From: Colwellia sp.
GTDB taxonomy: Bacteria > Pseudomonadota > Gammaproteobacteria > Enterobacterales > Alteromonadaceae
Assembly (NCBI GenBank): GCA_020630795.1
Contig: JAHDIK010000002.1
Coordinates: 17,872 to 81,871 of the forward strand
Reading direction: 5' to 3'
Length of the DNA stretch: 64,000 bases
A program made the translations under genes and the position numbers. Position 1 is the stretch's first letter. Every line of letters starts with the position of its first letter. Positions 29,401-38,485 of this stretch are shown here, piece after piece. The notes beneath the pieces were generated by a model. That model did not search any database and was not told the DNA's origin. It saw only the letters and a list, made by a program, of their open reading frames with translations.

Positions 29401-30112
29401 TAGTACTAGCGTTAAGGAAGCTGATAAGCAGTTGAGCGCTAAAGGACGTCAATTAACTACGAGAATTGGTCAGGTATCAAACCCATTTGAAAGCATGGGA
29501 CAGATTGATATTAAAGTGTCATCTAGGTTAAAAACACTAGCTTATTTCTCTAGCCTTGAAGATTTTGCTAAGGCACATAATCGTTGGAAGTTTCAGCAGT
29601 TAAACGAGCTACCGGATGATGAACTTATTAGTAAGTTAACCAACTTAGTTAACTTACTTAATACTCATAAACCAGTTATAGATATCGCTAAGTATTTTGA
29701 ATTCACTGTTGATTATATGGATGGCGAAACTTCTAAAATGGCGACTAATGATCAAGAAATAGCTGAACTCAGTTCAAATGGCCTAACATATCTAATTATC
29801 GTATCCATCTATATTGGTCTAATTAATCTTATGCGAAGTGATACCAATGTTAAATTGGCATTTTGTGTTGATGAGTTTGATAAAATAGATGCTGAAAATT
29901 CTAAGCTTTTAATTAAGTTATTTGATGAACAAGGAATTCGAATTTTAAGTGCTCAACCTTCTGGAAAAGGCGATATTTTGCAGTATTACCAGCACTGTTA
30001 TCAAATTGAAAGTCAAAAAGGGCATAAACGTGTTTACCGGGAATATTCTGCTGACAGTATTAATTCTACTGAAAGTAAATTAACTGAGTTACTAGAAGCT
30101 GAAGAGGCCTAA
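26411..30112 (+). CDS. jetC: Wadjet-like SMC ATPase (JetC/MukB-like)
   Basis: A 1233-residue SMC-type motor. Head motifs lie at both ends: Walker A (GRNKAGKTTT, about residues 33-42), a signature-like SSNGLTYL (about 1122) and Walker B with catalytic Glu (KLAFCVDEFDKID, about 1149-1161). Between about 270 and 1030 lies an arm rich in Glu, Lys and Gln heptads, broken by a hinge-like segment near 550-610. Wadjet complexes extrude DNA loops and cleave small circular DNA. Known jet operons usually run A-B-C-D; here the ATPase comes first. AAGGGAATT precedes the ATG. Confidence 0.82.
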   Translation: MSHLNRIIAIDNLSRGQFVVLNTNGHTNFDGRNKAGKTTTLKLALLFYGVKGSDLAKQKGLVTQSFVNYYLPNPSSYLVYEYVRGDETHCVICSSTDNSIRYQFLSGAFDKNIFLLDELGGKAIVQNNALRTNADRFERELSPKLTGETYRNIIQSNKPYRLKTPDSESIRKWRPRYSFPIQGDSIDNIDRVLIGIFRGKVSMDAVRSTLTNILVEEGAIPSQLLSLNNHSIEINDWMAERKAWLAIDRQKPKNVELTNAAIAQQGYCDDISGLLHVIGNIQNQLGIEQAKIEKEIQELTLKQSSTNQSFVDFDTQDKLTTNDLENTVKKVSREIDNLLELKLDFESPSEKYLPIAELQALFEQVGTLEYQSKKTKEHYDKVSSGVTNINETFEKQRSELDTTISNIQLNLSNSTQDFNNQSQKDKDNLIASYDLKFKSLNDQFSLDKESFNKKERSVIGEEAQLKVRFENPVLKLEFKEQLEQLNHEHVESSKNLSEAQSELLNETNAFSELKDEREKKLENLKILSARKQRQTEQQAVLKSRIEDGTLFNYLRDTVPNFEDTLGKVINPELLLRKNLQPEFNHSESSFYGLKIDLSQIESEGFGNVQSIIEEIQGLDKEIADLETQITKVESETKTLSSKCDAKEHDVARVRNEVKGELAHNEQLEADIKDKKTQAELWLKEHVAGIEAALSKCQSNLRELIEQKRALVALNEKNVGKLNTEKQTSLERIDEKLSEQVNAATTVAEAKLTELRLQIEKSKEDENKAIRDNGFSDEAINKAKEASVLAQKQHDRALNAGNRVTRYKKFLRDEWVKHPQLNEDKIKAEQALAEHQRLSQEQRTAFESEKSQISADLVKSSEVNVQLVTQLKELSLMVESGQTLNIGLNEAHSSRYVNYDVERLKLTLDKLVEQIEETQQSGKDTFNQLQKVFIRVQRTHPARFFEKMRQEVLDKVEPENLWIKAALEIRNYFKEDHVSQESLLRSNYTVVAESISNFSTSVKEADKQLSAKGRQLTTRIGQVSNPFESMGQIDIKVSSRLKTLAYFSSLEDFAKAHNRWKFQQLNELPDDELISKLTNLVNLLNTHKPVIDIAKYFEFTVDYMDGETSKMATNDQEIAELSSNGLTYLIIVSIYIGLINLMRSDTNVKLAFCVDEFDKIDAENSKLLIKLFDEQGIRILSAQPSGKGDILQYYQHCYQIESQKGHKRVYREYSADSINSTESKLTELLEAEEA

Positions 30113-30113
30113 A

Positions 30114-30746
30114 ATGAACTTAAGAAACGTATTGGAAAAGTTATATAACGAGAAAAAGTTCATTTGTCCTTACACCGATGAAGAGTGTTATGAGTTTCTT
30201 GAAACAAATGAAGGTCAAATTCAAATTGATGCAGCAATGGCTGTATTTGACAGAAAACTAACAAGAGTTAATGAAAATGGCGCTTTTTATCTCACGTCAA
30301 CTGATCCAGAGCATGCAACAGATAGACTATTGCTGAAGAAAGAGTTTTTGAAAGTTAGAGATGAGATTGAGCCGGTAGTTGAGTTCTTAGTATTTATTTC
30401 TAAGGTTAAAAGCGATGCGGGTGTTCTCGTTTCTGGTGACATTATTCGTTACGCAGAGATACTGAATTTAGTAACAGACAACGAGTTGCATCTAAAGCAT
30501 TTAAATCAATTAGTTCAGTTATCAGCGTTTAAAACTGTTAAAAAGTCTACAACTGATAAGTTAATCGCATTGTTTGACGGGCTAGAACGTTTAAATTTAC
30601 TGGTTGTTAAAAATCGCAGCGAGATGCTTTACCAAATCACAGGTAAAGTAGATTACATTCATACTGTGATGGAGTTTATTGCTGAATATGAAGTGATAGC
30701 AGTCGATGAAGAAGAAGCGGAACAAATAGAGTTAGCACATGAATAG
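30114..30746 (+). CDS. jetB: Wadjet-like JetB/MukE-type subunit
   Basis: A 210-residue acidic helical protein starting 1 bp after the ATPase stop. Size, position and predicted winged-helix content fit the MukE/JetB (DUF4194-like) subunits that bind the kleisin. No catalytic motif is seen. The next gene overlaps its end by 8 bp. Assignment rests largely on operon context. Confidence 0.62.
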   Translation: MNLRNVLEKLYNEKKFICPYTDEECYEFLETNEGQIQIDAAMAVFDRKLTRVNENGAFYLTSTDPEHATDRLLLKKEFLKVRDEIEPVVEFLVFISKVKSDAGVLVSGDIIRYAEILNLVTDNELHLKHLNQLVQLSAFKTVKKSTTDKLIALFDGLERLNLLVVKNRSEMLYQITGKVDYIHTVMEFIAEYEVIAVDEEEAEQIELAHE

Positions 30747-31965
30747 CTTAGCGGAAAAATTTGCCGAACTAGGTAAGGCGTTAACACAAAATGCTGAAGC
30801 TATAGCACGACTTACCGAGCTGAACGGAGAGGAAGAAAGTGATTTAGGTGAACTAACTCGTCTCTTTAATACTTTAACTAGTTATAACATTATTCACGGT
30901 AATGAAGTTGAAGGTTTTAGTGCATCATCTGTTTTAGTTGAGCTTTCATACCTACTAAATAAGCAAGAGGCAAATAGACGTTTATCACCAGATGTGAACG
31001 AATGGTTAGCCCAATTACACCTTAAAATATCACAGTTGAACCAAGCGAAAGAAAGTAAAAATACTCGAACATATGGTCAGCATTTAACTGATATACGCGG
31101 TATGGTTTTTCTAATGCGTGATGGGATTGGCAATGAAGTTAGATCAATTGAAATTGCTTTACATACAAAGTTTGGTCATGTTGAGTCAATTGCTGATAAG
31201 CAAGCAGAAAACAAGTATTTAATTAATCGCCTTGATCGACTCACTAAAAAGTTGTTGGTATTAGATCTGCAAACCTTAAATGACTTGGCTGGCAGCAACC
31301 CTGAGTTAAGAAAAATATTAAGCGTTAAATTATTTCGCAGCATTGATGATTGTCGAGAAGCTATATTAGCCTCTATTCCACGTTTAAAGCATTTATTATG
31401 GGAGTTTGAGAAACAATCTAAGGACTCAAAACGTGTATGGGCTTTTTATAATCACTTTAGAACTCATAGCCAAGGTTTTAAATACGATCCTACTGATGAC
31501 GAGCTCACTGAGTTAGTTTTACCTTGTCATACTGATAATAACATTAAAGAATTAGCTGCTGATGTAGAGAACCAAAGTTATTTTGCAAGCCATATAGATT
31601 TGCTTAATACACTTAAACCAAGGCATGAACTTAATCTTGACCAAAACCAAGAGAGCAAAGAGCCACCGAATTTTGAAGGTGAAGCTAATTCAGAAGAATT
31701 AATTGAATACAGCGATAGGATGGAAGCTCATCTTATTGAAATGTTGCGCTTATCAAAAGTTGAAAGGGTTTCATGTAGAGAATATTGGAAGTTGAATCTG
31801 GGCGAAACAGGCTACCCATATGGATTTATGTCTTATGCTTATAAAGAGCTTAATCAAATAAAGTCGCTCAAGACAAAGCGAAAGTTAACTGTAAAAACTA
31901 AGAAGGCATTTGAGCAATCTGCAACAGTTAGTGTTACTGATTTAATTTTGGAGCCGCTAAGTTGA
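30739..31965 (+). CDS. jetA: Wadjet-like JetA/MukF-type kleisin subunit
   Basis: A 408-residue mostly helical protein with no enzymatic motif. Size, helical N- and C-terminal parts and location between the JetB-like and JetD-like genes suggest the kleisin that bridges the SMC heads. Its start overlaps the previous gene by 8 bp and its TGA overlaps the TTG start of the next gene, a sign of tight co-expression. Sequence recognition alone is weak. Confidence 0.58.
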   Translation: MNSLAEKFAELGKALTQNAEAIARLTELNGEEESDLGELTRLFNTLTSYNIIHGNEVEGFSASSVLVELSYLLNKQEANRRLSPDVNEWLAQLHLKISQLNQAKESKNTRTYGQHLTDIRGMVFLMRDGIGNEVRSIEIALHTKFGHVESIADKQAENKYLINRLDRLTKKLLVLDLQTLNDLAGSNPELRKILSVKLFRSIDDCREAILASIPRLKHLLWEFEKQSKDSKRVWAFYNHFRTHSQGFKYDPTDDELTELVLPCHTDNNIKELAADVENQSYFASHIDLLNTLKPRHELNLDQNQESKEPPNFEGEANSEELIEYSDRMEAHLIEMLRLSKVERVSCREYWKLNLGETGYPYGFMSYAYKELNQIKSLKTKRKLTVKTKKAFEQSATVSVTDLILEPLS

Positions 31966-32795
31966 GTATTACAATTGGAGAACAAGACTACTACCAACTT
32001 AGCAAGTACTTGAGAACGGCATGCGATAACGTTCCTGCTAAAGGTATTTGGCTAGCATTATTCAATGAATATAATGTTGGCACTCGACAAGTCGATTTAA
32101 TTACTCTTACAGCTACTAACCGTGCATTTATAAGAGAAAAAGTTAAAAGCTTAACAGGCTTCGATCCTATTGATGAGCCAGCTGAAAAGTTAGCGCAACG
32201 CACTCGAACTCAAAATAGTAAGTCTGGAAAAAATGAAAAATTTATCTCGCTTAAGCCGCGAGAGATTTTCATAGAGTATCGAGTACTTACTTCCAAAACT
32301 GTCACTCAGGGCTATTTTGGCGGTGATATTGAACAAGTATTATCTTTGGGTATTGAAGCAGTTGTTAGTGTCGAAAACTTCGATACTTTTGCATCTGTTT
32401 CTTACACTCAATTATCTGAAGCAATTAATACCTCAGAGCCAGTAATCGTTATTTACAGAGGGGATAATATTGCTTCCCCTAAAGCTGTATCGACATTACG
32501 GGAGAGGTTTAAGGGAGCATGGTTTCACTTTGGTGATTTTGATCCTCAAGGAATCAATATTGGCGTTGTAGATATGAAAGCTAATGGCATTATTTTACCT
32601 ACTTTGGAAGATATTGAAGCTCATCTATCTCTTTCTAAAAAAGATACGTATTTAAGGCAGAATAAAAACTTGATGCTTGCACATATAGAAACTCCCTTAA
32701 AAGATCATATTGAACTGATGAAGTCTGAAAAGCTAGCAATCATGCAAGAGCATATTTGTGCTCATCAATTAAGATTGACCAGTATTTTAATGTGA
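31962..32795 (+). CDS. jetD: Wadjet-like JetD TOPRIM nuclease
   Basis: The DNA-cleaving subunit of Wadjet-type systems. The 277-residue protein has the DUF2220/TOPRIM signature: the metal-binding Glu in VVSVENFDTF (about 137) and HFGDFDPQGINIG (about 191-203), the Asp-x-Asp of topoisomerase VI-like TOPRIM domains. It is shorter than typical JetD (about 350-400), with a reduced N-terminal region. It starts at TTG inside the upstream TGA (TTGA overlap), implying coupling. Last gene of the operon; 247 bp follow before tnsA. Confidence 0.8.
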   Translation: MSITIGEQDYYQLSKYLRTACDNVPAKGIWLALFNEYNVGTRQVDLITLTATNRAFIREKVKSLTGFDPIDEPAEKLAQRTRTQNSKSGKNEKFISLKPREIFIEYRVLTSKTVTQGYFGGDIEQVLSLGIEAVVSVENFDTFASVSYTQLSEAINTSEPVIVIYRGDNIASPKAVSTLRERFKGAWFHFGDFDPQGINIGVVDMKANGIILPTLEDIEAHLSLSKKDTYLRQNKNLMLAHIETPLKDHIELMKSEKLAIMQEHICAHQLRLTSILM

Positions 32796-32938
32796 TTTTA
32801 GAAAGAGCTTTAAGCTACATATAGCTAACTCGCTAATATTTTTTTAAATTATTTTAGCAGTACCTTTTACTCTAAATCATGAGTTTTTAGAAAAAACACC
32901 AATATAAGACATTGAAAGTTTTGAATAAAAAAATCGTA

Positions 32939-32967
32939 TTGACATAACAGTTATTTACTGAAATATT
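32939..32967 (+). promoter_or_regulatory. Candidate tns operon promoter
   Basis: TTGACA at 32939-32944 with a TA-rich AATATT at 32962-32967 after a 17-bp spacer. The -35 is perfect and the -10 is poor, suggesting weak or regulated transcription. Confidence 0.45.
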
Positions 32968-33003
32968 AAGTAAAATCAATAGCTTGCTTGATCTGTCTTT
33001 GTT

Positions 33004-33041
33004 TTTACACTATATCTGAATTAATTAGATATAGGTGTAAA
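33004..33041 (+). promoter_or_regulatory. Inverted repeat covering the tnsA ribosome binding site
   Basis: TTTACAC-TATATCT and AGATATA-GGTGTAAA form a stem of about 14 bp with one bulge and a 9-nt loop, ending one base before the tnsA ATG. The right arm contains the AGGTG RBS. It could hide the RBS in mRNA or be an operator for a repressor. Confidence 0.6.
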
Positions 33042-33042
33042 T

Positions 33043-33897
33043 ATGAAACCAAAATATAAAGTCAATTTAAAAGAACTCGCTAGACTTCGAGAATGGAAAG
33101 CCAAAAATAAGAAAGGTCGAAAGCAAAAGCTTGAACATCCTCTTCAGTATTACCGTTCATTTATTGATATTGACGCTGTTAATTCAATTAGCCGAAGACA
33201 CCTCTATCACTGTCCTGTTCAAAAACGACTTGTTCACCTTTTAAGTGATGGTGAAGCCAATGCATATAAGCGATTAATGTATGAACCAGATGTTATTGGC
33301 ATTCGAGAACAGTTTCCACTCCACCTACCTAAAACATTAAAAATAGCGAGTAAACTGAGATTTATTCATCCAAGGAATTGGAAGACTAAAGAACTTTATA
33401 TCATGACAACAGACTTACTCGTTGATCGTGTTAACTTCACTTCGGGTGAGGTTTATCAGCAAGCTTGTAACTTCAAATACTGGGATGCTATTTATCAGTA
33501 CACTGATGAGGGCATTGTGATTAAAAAGAGCTGGCGTACTTGGCAAAAAAATCAGATAGAAGAAATCTATTGGCTGGAAAATAACGTTGAATGCATTCAG
33601 GCAACTGAGCGAGATTCAACAAAAATAGCAGTTCAAAATATCTCTTGGTTTCAAATGCGTCACGATTTAAATGTCGCTCAAAGTGAGCTTCAATATTTTA
33701 AACGGTTATTCTTTAAATCATATTCAAATAACCCTAGAGCTTGGTTAGAAGTACACCTAGCTTACGTTTGTAAGCTCATGGGGGCTTCATTTCGTGATGC
33801 TCAAGCTATCTTTCAATTTGCAGCGTATCACCACGAGCTTAGTTTAAATATTGAATACCCAATAAGGCTTTCAGAGCCAGTAGCGGTGAACTTGTAA
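33043..33897 (+). CDS. tnsA: Tn7-like transposase endonuclease subunit TnsA
   Basis: Cuts the 5' ends of the transposon so that it moves by cut-and-paste. The 284-residue protein shows the TnsA active-site pattern: Glu71 (GEANAYKRL), Asp124 (ITTDLLVD-like MTTDLLVD), Gln140 and Lys145 (QQACNFKY), followed by a C-terminal domain that contacts TnsC in Tn7. Intact length. Its TAA overlaps the tnsB ATG by one base. Its RBS lies in an inverted repeat. Confidence 0.92.
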   Translation: MKPKYKVNLKELARLREWKAKNKKGRKQKLEHPLQYYRSFIDIDAVNSISRRHLYHCPVQKRLVHLLSDGEANAYKRLMYEPDVIGIREQFPLHLPKTLKIASKLRFIHPRNWKTKELYIMTTDLLVDRVNFTSGEVYQQACNFKYWDAIYQYTDEGIVIKKSWRTWQKNQIEEIYWLENNVECIQATERDSTKIAVQNISWFQMRHDLNVAQSELQYFKRLFFKSYSNNPRAWLEVHLAYVCKLMGASFRDAQAIFQFAAYHHELSLNIEYPIRLSEPVAVNL

Positions 33898-36176
33898 TGT
33901 TTGGCGTTAATGAGGTCTATAGCAATATTAAACAAGGTATTCAGTTAAAAGTTTGCCATGTTGCAATCGATTTGGCCAAACTTGCTGTGGTTGATTTAGT
34001 TCGTTTGGAAGATGGGAAACCTATTTGCAAACCCAAATCATTTCAATTTGATGAATTTGCGGCATATATCAAAGAGAACAAGCTACAGCGAACTATTGAG
34101 ATGCTACCTGCATGGATTAATTTCGACGATGAAAAACTAGTAGGTTTAGGTAAAGAAAACTGGATAGTAAAACGAGATAAAAAGCTAAAAATAGCTGGTT
34201 CATTGTTCACAGAAGAAACAATAGATGAGTACCTCTACGGTGGTGGAGTTGGAGATCAGATAAGTGATCTTCTAAAATCTAGCACAAAGTGGAAAAAATC
34301 TAGTAATTACTACCGCCAACTCAATCGTTACATCACTTATGGTTGCATAAATAATGCTTTATTACCTTTCAGTTATGAAAACTGTGGTAGTAATTATTTT
34401 ATCCCAGAAGAAAGAGGTGAGAATAATGTAAAGCGTGGACGTAAAACAATGCCAGCAAAATTGGATGGACACCCACCGCAACCAGTTTTTTCGAAATCCC
34501 CTGGAATTACAAAGAAAGAAATTCGCCGCATTCGCAAAGTTGCTAGAACTGCTATCCGTTCAGTTAGAAAAAATATCACTGCCCGTGCAAGATTAATGTA
34601 TCGACGTGAAAATGAATGTCGATTTGTAGATGAAGAGACCCCATACGGTACGAATAAAAAATTAGTGTGGAATGATGATACTGAGTGCTTATCTGATGGC
34701 CAATTCAGGCGTCAATTTCAAAAGTTTCTGAGTGAAGAAGACAAAATAGTAGCAGCGAAAGGGCAAGTAACGTTCGATAAAGACTATGCAGATCGAAGTG
34801 GTTCTACTTGGGAGTTTTTGATTGGTCCAACTCACCTTTATGAAATAGATGCAACGGTGATGGATCTTCATATTCGTTATCCATATTCAGACAATGAAAG
34901 ATTGGCAATGGGTAGAGCTGTGTTATATGTCGTTGTTGATGTTTATTCAACATGTATTGTCGGAATTTATATCGGCTTTCATGGCCCTGACTGGATTGGC
35001 GCAGCAGAAGCATTAGTTAATGCTTTTATGGATAAAGTCTCTTTTGCAGCACGTTATGGCTTGGAAATAAAACCTGAAGACTGGCCTTGCCATCATATCT
35101 GTTATTGGATTAATAGTGATAATGGTGGTGAATATTCTTTAGGTAATATATCACCATTACTGAAAGCTAATTTAGGGGTTCAAGAATGGACAAAAACTCG
35201 TAGCTACATGGGCGTTGCTAAAGCTGTTTCAGAAAGAAAGTTCGGTGTTATTAATGACAGCTTTCTTCATTATCAACCAGGTGCTGTCTATGAAGTTCGC
35301 AGGGAAGAACAAGATCCCTCACAAAATGCTGTTTGGGATTTACAGTCTTTATATCAAGCCGTCATTCTAGAAGTTATTCACTATAACCATACCGCTATGC
35401 GAGAAGAGCACCATGACTTCAAAGCATCTAAAATGCATGCTGGTTTTTCTCCTCAATCCATATTCAATTTTTTTATCGATGAAGAAATGGCAGGCGGAAA
35501 TCCGACAACATCAGAGGATGAAGGACGAATACGGTTAGCCTGCCTTCCTGAAGGTGAAGCTTCAGTCACAGATCAAGGAGTAAAATTTCAAGGAGTGTAT
35601 TACACATCTCCTTATGCAAAAAAACAAAAATGGTACTTTAAAGCGAAGCAGTTTGGTGTTTTTAACATAACCGTTAAGTGGAGCCGCACATCTGGTGACA
35701 CTATCTGGTTTCAAACCCCAGAGAATAAAGTTATTGCTTTCAAAATAAAGCCAGACAAGAGTCGTCGCTATCAGAGACAAGCTTGGGAGGCAATTGCAAT
35801 TCGTCAAACAGAGTATGCACGAGAGCGTCACGATGCGAAACGTAAAAAAGCTCAAAGTGAATTGGAAAAAGATCATAAGCAACGTCAACTGCTACAAGGC
35901 AATCAGGATGAAATAAAAGGCTTACCAGTAAACACCGTTAAATCAAGGCAGAGTGGTATTCAAGAACGAAAAGACGAACAGTCAATTATCGATAAATCGA
36001 ATATTGATAAACGTAATAAAACAGCTATTTCAAAAATAGTAACTAAACATCCAGATGAAGGCGATAGCACTGATGAGCCTATCTCTAAACCATCAAATAA
36101 AAATGCGAAGAAGCGAAAAAGAAAAAGCTTAAATTCGCGTTTACAAAACTCAAAGAATCAAAAGAAGGATAGCTAA
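33897..36176 (+). CDS. tnsB: Tn7-like DDE transposase TnsB
   Basis: Binds the repeated end sequences and joins the 3' transposon ends to target DNA. The 759-residue protein has N-terminal DNA-binding domains, a retroviral integrase-like core with Asp318 (YEIDATVMD), Asp408 (INSDNGGEY) and Glu446 (VSERKFG), spacings of 90 and 38 residues as in Tn7 TnsB, a Mu-type beta-barrel domain (about 560-625), and a basic Lys/Ser-rich tail that probably recruits TnsC. Full length, so likely active. Confidence 0.95.
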   Translation: MFGVNEVYSNIKQGIQLKVCHVAIDLAKLAVVDLVRLEDGKPICKPKSFQFDEFAAYIKENKLQRTIEMLPAWINFDDEKLVGLGKENWIVKRDKKLKIAGSLFTEETIDEYLYGGGVGDQISDLLKSSTKWKKSSNYYRQLNRYITYGCINNALLPFSYENCGSNYFIPEERGENNVKRGRKTMPAKLDGHPPQPVFSKSPGITKKEIRRIRKVARTAIRSVRKNITARARLMYRRENECRFVDEETPYGTNKKLVWNDDTECLSDGQFRRQFQKFLSEEDKIVAAKGQVTFDKDYADRSGSTWEFLIGPTHLYEIDATVMDLHIRYPYSDNERLAMGRAVLYVVVDVYSTCIVGIYIGFHGPDWIGAAEALVNAFMDKVSFAARYGLEIKPEDWPCHHICYWINSDNGGEYSLGNISPLLKANLGVQEWTKTRSYMGVAKAVSERKFGVINDSFLHYQPGAVYEVRREEQDPSQNAVWDLQSLYQAVILEVIHYNHTAMREEHHDFKASKMHAGFSPQSIFNFFIDEEMAGGNPTTSEDEGRIRLACLPEGEASVTDQGVKFQGVYYTSPYAKKQKWYFKAKQFGVFNITVKWSRTSGDTIWFQTPENKVIAFKIKPDKSRRYQRQAWEAIAIRQTEYARERHDAKRKKAQSELEKDHKQRQLLQGNQDEIKGLPVNTVKSRQSGIQERKDEQSIIDKSNIDKRNKTAISKIVTKHPDEGDSTDEPISKPSNKNAKKRKRKSLNSRLQNSKNQKKDS

Positions 36177-37556
36177 ATGAAATTATTCGAACCTGCGTTT
36201 CCTAAACCTATTTTGATTGATCAAGCAACTTACCATGACCATCAAGATGAGTGGCTAAATGAAAACCCATTGATTCGAGCTATACCTGTAAAAGATACAG
36301 AGCTAATTAAAAAAGAAGTCAGATTTATACCTGAACTCCCAAATCACCTTAATAACTTACTTGGCGTTTATCAAAAAACGACTTTAAAACGACTAAGCTG
36401 TATTAACGTTGTACACCCTTGGGTTGGTACGCTTTATGAAGATATCCTATCTTCGATTTTGTTTAGTTATATAGACCGTGATCCCAGAAGACCTGAGATT
36501 AGAAGATTTCAAAAAGAGTTAACAGCGCTATGTAGTGAGAAAGATCGCGATAAAATCTATGAGAAAATCATAGTTTCGCCGCTCAGCCCTTTGACAAGTA
36601 CCAATAATGCTGTAGTTACAGGCCCTTCAGGTAGCGGTAAAACAACAACAATACGACGAACACTCTTATCTATTCCACAAGTGATCATTCATCCAGAGTT
36701 TGATAATACCCCCGAAAAATTAACCCAAATAGTATGGTTAAGTTTTGATATGGCGGCAAGTGACTCACCTAAAGCACTTGCGCTGGCATTTTTCAGATCA
36801 ATAGATATGGCAATAGGTACTACTTATTACAGTATATGGAAGGGAAGAAAGTCAGATAGTATTGAGCATCATTATGCAGCAATGCAGTTATTAATACTTG
36901 AATACAATATCGGGTTTATTCATATTGATGAACTGCAATTTATGTTGAAGTTTGGCTCAGGACGTAACTCGATTACATTGCAAGCTGTAGAAGCTTTATT
37001 TAATAAGCTATCTGTACCAACTCTCATAAGTTGTACGCCCGAAGGATTAACATTATTTGATCCCATCATAGCTGAGTCATCAGTTGATCTTGGTGTTATT
37101 ACAACAACACGACGAATATATTCAGATCAAATTTATGTATTCGAATTAGCGCCTGTAGACTCTGACTTATTTGATGATTTATTTACCGCATTTTTCCCTG
37201 CTTCACTAAGCCAAAACCAAAACGGCTTTCAAGAATCTTTCAAAGTAAAAGTAGCAACACTCACAGCAGGACTTCTAGCTGTTATTACTCGATTGGCTCA
37301 GTTATATCATCGGATCGCCCTAAGAATAACCGACATACCTGAAGATGAGTTACTTGAAGGTGTTTTTGTAGAGCAATTTGGCCCGCTAGCTGAAGCCCTA
37401 CAGAATTTACATGAAACAGGTAACGAAAAAATGTTGGAAAATTTATTAAGTCGAGATGATGCAAATAACGTTGTTTGGGCACTGGAAGAGCAGAAAGGAA
37501 AAAACGTAAATATACGGGTAGATGTTACTGATATCAGTAATGAGCATAAAGGTTAA
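36177..37556 (+). CDS. tnsC: Tn7-like AAA+ target regulator TnsC
   Basis: AAA+ ATPase that links target recognition by TniQ/TnsD to the TnsAB transposase and gives target immunity. The 459-residue protein has Walker A in GPSGSGKTTT (about 150-159), Walker B in IGFIHIDELQF (about 245-255) and sensor-type SCTPEG (about 283). ATG directly follows the tnsB stop. The first 100 residues, which contact TnsA/TnsB in Tn7, are present. Confidence 0.94.
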   Translation: MKLFEPAFPKPILIDQATYHDHQDEWLNENPLIRAIPVKDTELIKKEVRFIPELPNHLNNLLGVYQKTTLKRLSCINVVHPWVGTLYEDILSSILFSYIDRDPRRPEIRRFQKELTALCSEKDRDKIYEKIIVSPLSPLTSTNNAVVTGPSGSGKTTTIRRTLLSIPQVIIHPEFDNTPEKLTQIVWLSFDMAASDSPKALALAFFRSIDMAIGTTYYSIWKGRKSDSIEHHYAAMQLLILEYNIGFIHIDELQFMLKFGSGRNSITLQAVEALFNKLSVPTLISCTPEGLTLFDPIIAESSVDLGVITTTRRIYSDQIYVFELAPVDSDLFDDLFTAFFPASLSQNQNGFQESFKVKVATLTAGLLAVITRLAQLYHRIALRITDIPEDELLEGVFVEQFGPLAEALQNLHETGNEKMLENLLSRDDANNVVWALEEQKGKNVNIRVDVTDISNEHKG

Positions 37557-37561
37557 ACCAT

Positions 37562-38485
37562 ATGAGCGTTTATCATTTTCCAGCACCGCTTGAAAGAGAG
37601 CACCTATTGAGTTGTTTAATGCGTTATGCCATATCTCAAGGCCGAAAGGAATACGTTAAAGTTGCTAAACAAGTATCGACGAATGTAAGCAAAGTTGATT
37701 GCAATAGTTATTGGCGGACAATATATCGTGATGCTTTGATCCAATATCTACCGAAGTATCATTCTCAGATTGCATTTGATAATACACTGCTAAAAGTTTA
37801 TTCAAGTTTTACTCAATGCGATTTTTCCACTTTATTAACACAGCAATTAGATCAACCTCATAAGTTGCAACTTAAGTATGCCAACCTTGAACAAGTTCAC
37901 CATGGTTGGAAATGGTGCCCAGAATGCGTGATTGAAGATGAAGAAACGTATGGTGTAGCATACTGGCACTGCGACCATCAATTTGCACTTAAGAAACGCT
38001 GTAACCAACATGGCACGTTACTAATATCTGAATGCCAACACTGTAATTACTCATTTAACTCAATATTACAGGGAGCTCCGCCATTAAGCTCTTGTCCTAA
38101 ATGTGGAGAAAGCTTTGAACATCAAAATAGAGAAGATTCAGGCGAAGATTTGTGGGTTGAAGACTATGCCAACCGTATTTTACAGGACGACTTTGAATTC
38201 AATAAGCCTGAGGTTCAAGCGTACTTTAAGGCTCAATATGGGTTTAATGAACTAAAGCGTCAATGGACTTTAGCTGAAAGAAAGCACATAACTTATCAGC
38301 AGGATTTATTTGGTAAATGGCTTGATACACTAGATTTATCAAACCACCTAGTACCGTTATCGAATAATAAGCCTTATTCACAGGTCTCTGCATTTAATGT
38401 GAGTTCCTATACGTTCAAAAATCACAATCTAGCGCCGATGATTCATCTGCTATTTAAGCGTTACTGGTTGGAAAGGTTATGTTAG
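37562..38485 (+). CDS. tniQ: TniQ family target-selection protein 1
   Basis: A 307-residue TniQ protein. The N-terminal HFPAPLEREHLLSCLMRYA motif and paired zinc knuckles (WCPEC about 117-121, CNQH about 148, CQHC about 158, CPKC about 178) are typical. It is shorter than TnsD and ends soon after the zinc domains, resembling the small TniQ of CRISPR-associated or plasmid-targeting Tn7 relatives. No Cas genes accompany it. Its last bases overlap the second tniQ by 7 bp. Confidence 0.88.
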   Translation: MSVYHFPAPLEREHLLSCLMRYAISQGRKEYVKVAKQVSTNVSKVDCNSYWRTIYRDALIQYLPKYHSQIAFDNTLLKVYSSFTQCDFSTLLTQQLDQPHKLQLKYANLEQVHHGWKWCPECVIEDEETYGVAYWHCDHQFALKKRCNQHGTLLISECQHCNYSFNSILQGAPPLSSCPKCGESFEHQNREDSGEDLWVEDYANRILQDDFEFNKPEVQAYFKAQYGFNELKRQWTLAERKHITYQQDLFGKWLDTLDLSNHLVPLSNNKPYSQVSAFNVSSYTFKNHNLAPMIHLLFKRYWLERLC

